Positions 1 to 5,599 of a stretch of DNA of 8,546 nucleotides are shown piece after piece (the stretch's first letter is position 1; every line of letters begins with the position of its first letter). Made by a program: the position numbers and the translations under genes. Below the pieces are notes generated by a model that ran no database searches, was not told the origin of the DNA, and saw only the letters and a list, made by a program, of their open reading frames with translations. Source of the stretch: Clostridia bacterium (GTDB lineage: Bacteria; Bacillota_A; Clostridia; Oscillospirales; CAG-272); NCBI GenBank assembly GCA_017472105.1, contig JAFUQY010000154.1, positions 1 through 8,546 on the forward strand, in the 5' to 3' direction.

Positions 1-639
1 AAGGCGATCAACTGCCCCTGCCTCTCCAAGGAATTCAACAATCCCGCAGGTGTTCCGATCTCCGCAATCGTATTCGGCGGCCGCCGTGCTAAGACCGCTC
101 CCCTGGTTTACCAGTCCACTTCCTGGCAGAACGGTACCTTCGTCGGCTCCATCATGGCTTCCGAAACCACCGCAGCTGCAGCAGGTGCTGTCGGCGTAGT
201 TCGTCGTGACCCCATGGCAATGCGTCCCTTCACCGGCTACGACATGGGTGACTACTTCGCTCACTGGCTCAACATGGGCAAGAAGATTCCCAACGCTCCC
301 AAGATTTTCCACGTTAACTGGTTCCGTACCGACGCTGACGGCAACTTCATCTGGCCCGGATTCGGCGACAACATGAGAGTTCTTCTCTGGATCCTCGCTC
401 GCTGCGAAGGCACCGTTGACGCTGATCTGACCGCTATCGGTTACGTTCCGAAGGCTGAAGACATCAACATCGAAGGTCTCGACCTCACCATCGACACCAT
501 CCGCGAACTCCTCTCCGTTGATACCGAAAGCTGGAAGGCTGACGTTGAAAACATCAAGGAATTCTACGCAATGATCGGTGACAGAGTTCCCGCTGAACTT
601 CACGAAGAACTCGCTGCTCTCGAAGCACGTCTCGGTTAA
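1..639 (+). CDS. pckG: Phosphoenolpyruvate carboxykinase (GTP), C-terminal part, 5' truncated by window edge
   Basis: The open frame runs in from base 1, so the N-terminal ~2/3 of a ~600-residue enzyme is missing and 212 residues are visible. The enzyme interconverts oxaloacetate + GTP with PEP + CO2 + GDP in the cytosol, linking the TCA branch to glycolysis/gluconeogenesis. Hallmarks of the GTP class are visible: the substrate-loop segment VPISAIVFGGRRA (fragment residues 18-30, with paired Arg), the SETTAAAAG stretch (54-62), RRDPMAMRPFTGYDMGDYFAHW (68-89), KIFHVNWFR (101-109) and the guanine-pocket motif WPGFGDN (118-124). The ATG at 154 lies inside this conserved core and is not the start. 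Codon use is strongly biased (TTC, CTC, GGC, AAG), as expected for a highly expressed metabolic gene. A terminator follows 20 bases after the stop, so it ends its transcription unit. The identification is firm; the symbol follows the GTP class. Confidence 0.95.
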   Translation, partial: KAINCPCLSKEFNNPAGVPISAIVFGGRRAKTAPLVYQSTSWQNGTFVGSIMASETTAAAAGAVGVVRRDPMAMRPFTGYDMGDYFAHWLNMGKKIPNAPKIFHVNWFRTDADGNFIWPGFGDNMRVLLWILARCEGTVDADLTAIGYVPKAEDINIEGLDLTIDTIRELLSVDTESWKADVENIKEFYAMIGDRVPAELHEELAALEARLG

Positions 640-658
640 TTTCTGACGCAAGTCACAC

Positions 659-697
659 AAATCCGGTTGATTCCGTTCGGTTTCAGCCGGATTTTTT
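659..697 (+). terminator. Intrinsic terminator of the PEPCK gene
   Basis: Bases 659-670 (AAATCCGGTTGA) pair with 683-694 (TCAGCCGGATTT) as a 12-bp stem with one G-U pair and a 12-base loop. The 3' arm runs into six T residues (692-697). This is a textbook rho-independent terminator just after the stop codon at 637-639. Confidence 0.88.
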
Positions 698-753
698 CAT
701 AAATTTCTCAAAAAATTCCGAACCGTTTCCGTTTTGACGGCACTTCATGTATG

Positions 754-761
754 AAAGGAGG
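754..761 (+). promoter_or_regulatory. Ribosome binding site that fixes the sigma-factor start
   Basis: AAAGGAGG ends 7 bases before the ATG at 769. The in-frame ATG at 751 lies directly against this motif, so it would place the binding site inside the coding region and has no Shine-Dalgarno of its own. The start at 769 is therefore preferred. Confidence 0.85.
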
Positions 762-768
762 CGACGAT

Positions 769-2163
769 ATGCTGACAATCGACGAAATCGTGCGGGAGTA
801 TATGGGAAAGCTGTACTACTTCTCGCTCCGGAAAACCTCATCGACAGCTGATGCCGAGGATCTGACACAGGAAATTCTGACGGAAGTGACCGCGGCTCTC
901 GCAAAAAACAATATCCCTGACAATCTGAACGCGTGGATCTGGAAAATCGCGCACAACCGTTACTCCCGCTGGGCGGACAGAGCTCACCGAGCACGGCAGG
1001 ATGTATCCTCGGACGAGGTTGAAATCCCCGACAACACTTCCGTGGAGGACGACGTGATTGCGCGTGAGGAGCGTACCCTTCTGCGGCGTGAGCTTGCGCT
1101 GATGACGGCGGATTACCGGGAGATTCTGTGTGCGTACTACTTCCGCGACCGCAGTATTTCCGAAATTGCGGCGGATACCGGACTGCCTCCCGGAACCATC
1201 AAACGAAAGCTGTACGAATCAAGACAGCAGATCAAGGAGGGCATGAATATGTCAAGAACCTACGGAACGCGCAGTTTCAACCCCGAAAACATCCGATACC
1301 ATCAGAACTGGGTACCGTCCACCGGTCCCGACGGCCGCAGACTGATTGAACGGCTGATCCCGCAGAACATCCTGCTCGAAGCCTATGACAATCCGTCCTC
1401 GCTTGAGGAATTGAGTCTCGCACTCGGGATCACGGTTCCCTATCTCGAGGATGAACTCAAGCCCCTGCTCGAATATGGACTGATGCAGAAGAACGGGAAC
1501 AAATACCGCACGGGAATCGTGATTCTGTCCAAAATAGCGCAGGACGAACTGTACGATATCGCCAATGCAATTGCGGACAGAATGGCACCCGTCGTGAAGG
1601 CGTCCATTGAAGAGCTGCGCGGAAAGCCCTGCGGTTTTCTGAGTCAGCCGTTTGACGACTTCGTTCCGGTGATCGTGGAGAAGCTGTGCTGTGTCGACAG
1701 TACCGTACCCGAAGACCCGGCGTGCACCAGCTTTCTCATCAAGCATCACGACGGCAGTGAGTGGGCAATCATGGGGCTGGAGATTACGGACAAGCAGGCA
1801 CCGTGGCTGGAAGTCTGCGGAAGCGAGCGGTTCCATCAGGTCATCGTGCTCGGAAACCGGAATCCCAATGCGCTCGAGATTGATCCCGCCGATGTACCGG
1901 TGATTCCCTCCTGGGATGCGCTGACGGAATATCTCGCCAATTCCCATGCATCGGAGCTGACCGCGCTGTTTGACGAATTCATGCGTCAGCGGAACCGGAT
2001 TTTACAGGAGGCGATTCCCGAATATCTGCGGAAAACCGCCATGTTCCATGCAAACATCGACTTCCGCAGGCTCGTCATGGACCGACTCATCGCGGACGGC
2101 ACCATTGTTCTGCATGAGGACATGAACAGAAGCGCCATGGGTGTGTACCGTTTTGCGGAATAA
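769..2163 (+). CDS. ECF-like RNA polymerase sigma factor with a ~305-residue C-terminal extension
   Basis: A 464-residue protein. Residues 1-70 match sigma-70 region 2, with DAEDLTQEI (28-36) and WIWKIAHNRYSRW (56-68), the core-binding and -10-recognition part. Residues ~100-155 match region 4, with a helix-turn-helix at RSISEIAADTGLPPGTIKRKL (128-148) for -35 recognition. An ordinary ECF factor would end near residue 160-190; this one continues to 464. In the extension, residues ~195-250 (NPSSLEELSLALGITVPYL, then EYGLMQ and a short wing-like NGNKYRTG) resemble a winged helix. The remainder (250-464) I do not recognise; it has no visible membrane segment and no zinc-finger cysteine cluster. 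No separate anti-sigma gene is adjacent, so the extension may regulate the sigma part. This is inference. The start at 769 is set by AAAGGAGG. The gene stands alone between two terminators. Confidence 0.85.
   Translation: MLTIDEIVREYMGKLYYFSLRKTSSTADAEDLTQEILTEVTAALAKNNIPDNLNAWIWKIAHNRYSRWADRAHRARQDVSSDEVEIPDNTSVEDDVIAREERTLLRRELALMTADYREILCAYYFRDRSISEIAADTGLPPGTIKRKLYESRQQIKEGMNMSRTYGTRSFNPENIRYHQNWVPSTGPDGRRLIERLIPQNILLEAYDNPSSLEELSLALGITVPYLEDELKPLLEYGLMQKNGNKYRTGIVILSKIAQDELYDIANAIADRMAPVVKASIEELRGKPCGFLSQPFDDFVPVIVEKLCCVDSTVPEDPACTSFLIKHHDGSEWAIMGLEITDKQAPWLEVCGSERFHQVIVLGNRNPNALEIDPADVPVIPSWDALTEYLANSHASELTALFDEFMRQRNRILQEAIPEYLRKTAMFHANIDFRRLVMDRLIADGTIVLHEDMNRSAMGVYRFAE
1234..1251 (+). 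promoter_or_regulatory. Possible internal ribosome binding site and restart ATG inside the sigma-factor gene
   Basis: AAGGAGGG (1234-1241) is followed after 7 bases by an in-frame ATG at 1249 (Met161), with another ATG at 1243 (Met159). Motif strength and spacing equal those of the real starts nearby. The position is exactly where sigma region 4 ends and the extension begins. Use of this start would give a separate ~304-residue protein ending at 2163. The coding sequence itself (Ile-Lys-Glu-Gly) also accounts for the bases, so function is unproven. Confidence 0.45.
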
Positions 2164-2169
2164 AATAAC

Positions 2170-2204
2170 GAAGGACCGGCTCAATTGCAGTCGGTTCTTT
2201 CCTT
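2170..2204 (+). terminator. Probable intrinsic terminator after the sigma-factor gene
   Basis: Bases 2171-2181 (AAGGACCGGCT) pair with 2189-2199 (AGTCGGTTCTT) with two G-U pairs and a 7-base loop. The T-rich tail (TTCTTTCCTT) is interrupted by CC, so termination may be partial. It sits 7 bases past the stop codon. Confidence 0.65.
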
Positions 2205-2211
2205 ATGCATC

Positions 2212-2240
2212 TTGATTCTTCGGGGCATTTATGCTATACT
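2212..2240 (+). promoter_or_regulatory. Housekeeping sigma-70-type promoter with extended -10, for the DUF362-ispE unit
   Basis: A -35 box TTGATT (2212-2217) is separated by exactly 17 bases from a -10 box TATACT (2235-2240). The bases TGC just before the -10 form the extended -10 element. Transcription would start near 2246-2248, upstream of the ATG at 2273. This excludes the in-frame ATG at 2231, which lies within the promoter. Confidence 0.8.
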
Positions 2241-2260
2241 ATGGTATCAAGCAAGATTCT

Positions 2261-2266
2261 GAAAGG
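2261..2266 (+). promoter_or_regulatory. Ribosome binding site for the DUF362 protein
   Basis: GAAAGG lies 6 bases before the ATG at 2273 and downstream of the predicted transcription start. It supports 2273 over 2231 as the translation start. Confidence 0.65.
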
Positions 2267-2272
2267 TTTATC

Positions 2273-3448
2273 ATGTCCGATTTCAACAAAAACACGCCTG
2301 TATTTCTGACGGAATGCAAAAATTACGACGTTCCCGCGCTGACGTCCCTTCTCCGGGATTCGTTTGCGGCACTCGGCATCACGGATTCTCTGATTTCCGG
2401 GAAGAAGGTGCTTCTCAAGCCCAATCTCGTGCTGGCGAAAAAGCCGGAGCTTGCGGCAACCACCCATCCCTCATTCATCGAAGCGCTGGTGAATGTCTGC
2501 TGTGAACTGGGAGCGGCGTCCGTCACACTCGCGGATTCCCCCGGTGGTCCCTACAACGCGGCGGCTCTGGCTGTGGTTTACAGAACCTGCGGCATGGATT
2601 CGATCGCGGACAAGCGCCTGACGCTGAATCAGGATTTCACCTTTGATACCGTGAACTGCTCCGGCGTGAAGCTGAAATCCTTCCATATTATCAATGCCGT
2701 CCGGCAGGCAGATGTTGTCATCGACGTGTGCAAGCTAAAAACACATTCCCTCACCGGCATGAGCTGTGCGGTCAAGAACCTCTTCGGCATCATCCCCGGT
2801 GTTGAAAAATTCGAAATGCACTCCGGCTATCCCGAGATTCCGGATTTTTCCGAGATGCTCGTCGATCTGGCGGAGTATATGGTGAAAAACAAGACCTTCA
2901 TCGCGGTGTGCGACGGCGTGCTTTCCATGGAAGGCAACGGTCCGACCCACGGCGTGCCGAAAAAGACCGATCTTCTGCTGGTATCGCGTTCCCCGTTCGC
3001 ACTGGACGTGACCGCGGAGCACATCATGAAGCTCGACGGCGAGATACTGCATCTGGACTGCGCCGCGCAACGGAATCTGGTGCCGCGTTCGTTCGACGGA
3101 ATCAGCCTCATCGGTCAGTGGACGAAGGAAAACTGTCCCCGGTTCGATTTCACACCGCCGGACACAAGCGCGGGAAAATTCCTGCGGAATCTGCCGAACT
3201 TCATGGGCGGACGTCTGGCGAAGCTGTTTGAAACCAAGCCTGAAATACTGAAGAAAAAATGCATCGGATGCGGGAAATGCGTCTCCTCCTGCCCGATGCA
3301 CACAATCACCGTGGAGACGCTGAGAAACGGCAAAAAACGCGCGAAAATCCACCGCGGCAAGTGCATCCGGTGCTACTGCTGTCAGGAGCTGTGCCCCATC
3401 GGAGCCGTCGGAACAAAGCAGAATTTCCTCATCAAGCTGATCCACTGA
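2273..3448 (+). CDS. DUF362 family protein with C-terminal double [4Fe-4S] ferredoxin domain
   Basis: A 391-residue protein, predicted cytosolic (no signal peptide or membrane helix). The DUF362 part covers about residues 40-280, with signatures KVLLKPNLV (45-53), TLADSPGG (85-92), DVCKLKTHSLTGMSCAVKNLFG (151-172) and VCDGVLSMEGNGPTHG (212-227). The C-terminal ferredoxin part carries two complete cluster motifs, Cys330/333/336/340-Pro and Cys364/367/370/374-Pro, so two [4Fe-4S] clusters are expected. The second motif has an extra Cys369. The exact reaction of DUF362 proteins is not established; an electron-transfer or redox role is inferred from the clusters. The start at 2273 follows a good promoter and GAAAGG; an earlier in-frame ATG at 2231 overlaps the -10 box and is rejected. 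ispE begins 19 bases after the stop with no terminator between, so the two are probably cotranscribed. Confidence 0.9.
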   Translation: MSDFNKNTPVFLTECKNYDVPALTSLLRDSFAALGITDSLISGKKVLLKPNLVLAKKPELAATTHPSFIEALVNVCCELGAASVTLADSPGGPYNAAALAVVYRTCGMDSIADKRLTLNQDFTFDTVNCSGVKLKSFHIINAVRQADVVIDVCKLKTHSLTGMSCAVKNLFGIIPGVEKFEMHSGYPEIPDFSEMLVDLAEYMVKNKTFIAVCDGVLSMEGNGPTHGVPKKTDLLLVSRSPFALDVTAEHIMKLDGEILHLDCAAQRNLVPRSFDGISLIGQWTKENCPRFDFTPPDTSAGKFLRNLPNFMGGRLAKLFETKPEILKKKCIGCGKCVSSCPMHTITVETLRNGKKRAKIHRGKCIRCYCCQELCPIGAVGTKQNFLIKLIH

Positions 3449-3457
3449 GAAGAAAGC

Positions 3458-3462
3458 GGAGG
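3458..3462 (+). promoter_or_regulatory. Ribosome binding site that fixes the ispE start
   Basis: GGAGG ends 5 bases before the ATG at 3468. A GTG at 3462, two codons upstream in frame, overlaps the motif itself and cannot use it, so the ATG is chosen. Confidence 0.75.
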
Positions 3463-3467
3463 TGCCT

Positions 3468-4313
3468 ATGATTCTTTCCCTCACCGCATACGCGAAAATC
3501 AACCTGTATCTCGACGTCCACGCCAAACGCCCCGACGGATACCACGACCTCGTCAGCGTCATGCAGCAGGTCAGCCTGTCCGACACGGTCAGTGCAGAAC
3601 GCACGGAGTCCGGCATTACCATCACCTGTACCGATCCCGCAATCCCGACGGATGAACGCAACATCGCCCACAAATGCGCCCGCGCGTTCTTCGATTATTA
3701 CAGAATCAGCGGCGGCGTGAAGATTGCCATCGAGAAGCACATTCCCGCAGCTGCTGGTCTTGCCGGAGGATCCACGGACGGTGCGGCGGTTCTGACGCTT
3801 CTCAACCGTCTTTACGGCACCGGTGCGGACATTGACACGCTCTGCGAAATCGGCGCGAAGGTCGGTGCGGACATTCCCTTCTGCATCCGCGGCGGCACGT
3901 GCATCTGCGAAGGCATCGGCGAAATTCTCACACCCCTGACCCTGCCGAAGAAGAATTACCGCATCCTCATCGTCTTCCCCGGGGACGGCGTATCCACCGC
4001 AGAGGCGTTCCGCAATCTCGATTCCACACCGGATGATTCCGCCGGTCACTCCATCGACGACGTGCTCGAACCTCTGAAAGCCGGAAAAATTCCCGTGAAG
4101 CTGTACAACTCCTTCGAGCGCGCGATTCTTCCCGTCCATCCGACAGCTGCGAAGGTGAAATCCACCCTGCTCGCAAACGGTGCCCTCACCGCGATGATGA
4201 GCGGAAGCGGGCCGTCCGTGTTCGGTCTGTTCGACAGTGAAGCCGCACTTGACTCCGCCGCTGACATGCTCCGATCCGCCGGATTTGATGTTTATCCCTG
4301 TGAACCCGTATAA
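3468..4313 (+). CDS. ispE: 4-diphosphocytidyl-2-C-methyl-D-erythritol kinase
   Basis: A 281-residue GHMP-family kinase, the usual length for IspE. It phosphorylates the 2-hydroxyl of CDP-methylerythritol with ATP in the MEP (non-mevalonate) route to isopentenyl diphosphate, in the cytosol. The N-terminal substrate motif AYAKINLYLDV (7-17) contains the conserved Lys10, followed by RPDGYHDL (21-28). The ATP-binding glycine loop PAAAGLAGGSTDGAAVL is at 93-109, VGADIPFC at 132-139 supplies the catalytic Asp135, and the third GHMP motif MSGSGPSVFGLF is at 244-255. All key residues are present, so the enzyme should be active. It lies 19 bases after the DUF362/ferredoxin gene with its own GGAGG site, so it is probably translated from the same mRNA. 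No other MEP-pathway gene is visible in the window. Confidence 0.96.
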   Translation: MILSLTAYAKINLYLDVHAKRPDGYHDLVSVMQQVSLSDTVSAERTESGITITCTDPAIPTDERNIAHKCARAFFDYYRISGGVKIAIEKHIPAAAGLAGGSTDGAAVLTLLNRLYGTGADIDTLCEIGAKVGADIPFCIRGGTCICEGIGEILTPLTLPKKNYRILIVFPGDGVSTAEAFRNLDSTPDDSAGHSIDDVLEPLKAGKIPVKLYNSFERAILPVHPTAAKVKSTLLANGALTAMMSGSGPSVFGLFDSEAALDSAADMLRSAGFDVYPCEPV

Positions 4314-4314
4314 A
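4285..4314 (+). promoter_or_regulatory. Candidate promoter inside the 3' end of ispE, for the acetyltransferase
   Basis: TTGATG (4285-4290) and TATAAA (4309-4314) are 18 bases apart, spanning the ispE stop codon. The predicted start point, near 4320-4322, is about 35 bases before the acetyltransferase ATG. No terminator separates ispE from that gene, so read-through from upstream is also possible. Confidence 0.5.
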
Positions 4315-4323
4315 ATTCAATTT

Positions 4324-4339
4324 CCATATATCCATATAT
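4324..4339 (+). repeat. Perfect 8-base tandem repeat (CCATATAT twice) in the leader of the acetyltransferase gene
   Basis: CCATATAT occurs at 4324-4331 and again at 4332-4339, immediately before the AGAAAGGAAA ribosome binding site (4341-4350). It would lie at the very 5' end of an mRNA started from the candidate promoter at 4285-4314. Its AT-richness contrasts with the surrounding DNA and would keep the binding site unstructured. A regulator-binding role is possible but unsupported. Confidence 0.6.
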
Positions 4340-4355
4340 CAGAAAGGAAACTCCC

Positions 4356-5507
4356 ATGTCCGATCCCATCATTTACAAAGGCCGCGGTACCCCCGAGATG
4401 TACGACGACCTCATGGACTTCATGAACTACGTCTTCGGCTTCAACGGCAACGACTCCGACTTCAAGAAGCTCCTGCCCAAGCTGTACAGACCCGAATGCG
4501 ATCCGTGCTATAACAACTATGTTGTCACCGAAAACGGCAAGCTCAAGGCAGCCATCGGCGCGTTCGACTCCGTGCTCAAGGTAAGCGAGGAAGAGCTGAC
4601 CTGCCGCGGCATCGGCAATGTAGCGGTGCATCCCTACTCCCGCTCCAAGGGGTACATGAAGGACTGCATGAAGCTCGCTCTCGACGGCATGATCGCCGAC
4701 GGCGTTGATTACTCCATTCTCGGCGGCATCCGTCAGCGCTACAACCACTTCGGTTATGAAACCTCCGGCCCCGCTTACCGGGTTGAAATCAGCGCCCGCG
4801 ACCTGAACTACAATTTCGACCGCAAGGGCATTCCCTTCGTCGAGCTCGATCTGCACACGGTCACTGCCGCTGATACCGAACTGCTCGACAAAATGTACGC
4901 GATCCATGCAACCCGTCCTCTGCGCACCGTGCGTTCCCGTGAACAGTTCCTCGACATCTGCAATTCATGGCGTTCTCCCGCATACGCAATCCTCAAGGAC
5001 GGACAATTCCGCGGCTACTTTGTCGGCGGACTTCAGGAGCTGACCCTCGTGGACGAGAACGACTTCGTTGATGTTGTCCGCAATTACGTCCGTCATCACG
5101 GCAAGGTTTCCATGCACTTCGCGGCGTGGGAAACCGATCACATGGAAAAAGCGGCGGCAATCGGCAGCGCTCCTACCATGGATTACTCCGACATGTACAG
5201 CATTTTCAACTACAAGAAAGTCGTCTCCGCGTTCCTCAGGTTCAAGGCGTCGTACACCGACCTCGCGGACGGCGAAATTTCCGTTAAGATCAACGGCTTT
5301 GCCAAGGAAGAAAAGCTCCTGATCTACGTCGAAAACGGCACGCCTTACGTGGAAGAACACAGCGGCGACTGCGATATCGAGCTCGGTCATCTCGAAGCCG
5401 CAACCTTCTTCTTCGGGCTTTACTCCCCTGCATGGACAAAGGTTCCCGCCGCCGCACGCGGATGGTTCCCGCTCCCGCTCTACGTCGACAACGCCGACCA
5501 CGTTTAA
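4356..5507 (+). CDS. Eis-like GNAT family N-acetyltransferase with SCP2-like C-terminal domain
   Basis: A 383-residue, probably cytosolic protein. The N-terminal GNAT domain (about 1-145) has the beta-strand/pyrophosphate-loop signature GNVAVHPYSRSKGYM (87-101), where SRSKGY stands for the acetyl-CoA-binding R-x-x-G-x-G/A loop, and the distal motif ILGGIRQRYNHFGYE (121-135). A second GNAT-like half covers ~150-285. Residues ~290-383 (from FLRFKASY to the C-terminus) resemble the SCP2-like domain of the Eis/Acetyltransf_9 architecture. Family members acetylate amines, including aminoglycosides in the mycobacterial Eis enzyme; the substrate here is unknown. The start follows AGAAAGGAAA (4341-4350), with 5 bases between. 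Codon use is strongly biased towards TTC, CTC, AAG, GGC and GAC, closer to PEPCK than to the flanking genes. A strong terminator follows. The fold is assigned by motif, the substrate is not. Confidence 0.85.
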   Translation: MSDPIIYKGRGTPEMYDDLMDFMNYVFGFNGNDSDFKKLLPKLYRPECDPCYNNYVVTENGKLKAAIGAFDSVLKVSEEELTCRGIGNVAVHPYSRSKGYMKDCMKLALDGMIADGVDYSILGGIRQRYNHFGYETSGPAYRVEISARDLNYNFDRKGIPFVELDLHTVTAADTELLDKMYAIHATRPLRTVRSREQFLDICNSWRSPAYAILKDGQFRGYFVGGLQELTLVDENDFVDVVRNYVRHHGKVSMHFAAWETDHMEKAAAIGSAPTMDYSDMYSIFNYKKVVSAFLRFKASYTDLADGEISVKINGFAKEEKLLIYVENGTPYVEEHSGDCDIELGHLEAATFFFGLYSPAWTKVPAAARGWFPLPLYVDNADHV

Positions 5508-5517
5508 TTCAGCATTG

Positions 5518-5553
5518 ATACGGATTCTTCTCACGGAGAGTCCGTATTTTTTT
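5518..5553 (+). terminator. Strong intrinsic terminator after the acetyltransferase gene
   Basis: Bases 5518-5530 (ATACGGATTCTTC) pair with 5535-5547 (GGAGAGTCCGTAT) as a 13-bp stem with two G-U pairs, closed by a 4-base loop, and run into seven T residues (5547-5553). This is the strongest terminator in the window and separates the acetyltransferase from the ATPase gene. Confidence 0.93.
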
Positions 5554-5599
5554 GCGCCTGTCCGAATAGAATGAAGCAAAAAACACAGGCAGGTACAGA

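Noticed and set aside
720..745. Possible ECF-type self-regulated promoter before the sigma gene (GAACCG at 720-725; also TTGACG at 734-739)
   Set aside because: No convincing -10 partner at proper spacing was found for either box, and the second would place the -10 on the ribosome binding site.
751..768. Upstream in-frame ATG for the sigma factor, adding MKGGDD
   Set aside because: These codons are the AAAGGAGG ribosome binding site and its spacer for the ATG at 769.
2231..2272. Upstream in-frame ATG for the DUF362 protein, adding 14 residues
   Set aside because: It overlaps the extended -10 box, so the codon would lie upstream of the predicted transcription start, and it lacks a ribosome binding site.
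3462..3467. GTG start for IspE, adding Met-Pro
   Set aside because: The GTG overlaps the GGAGG motif; the ATG at 3468 is correctly spaced and matches the normal IspE N-terminus.
2735..3673. Long minus-strand open frame (312 codons) opposite DUF362/ispE
   Set aside because: It is antisense to two firmly identified genes, has no recognisable domain, and is typical of open shadow frames in GC-rich coding DNA.
3432..4139. Minus-strand open frame (235 codons) opposite ispE
   Set aside because: It is a shadow of ispE, with no known motif or plausible ribosome binding site.
5508..5599. Riboswitch or metal-sensing leader before the ATPase
   Set aside because: The only structure in this 92-base gap is the terminator of the preceding gene; the remaining ~46 bases are too short for a known riboswitch class.
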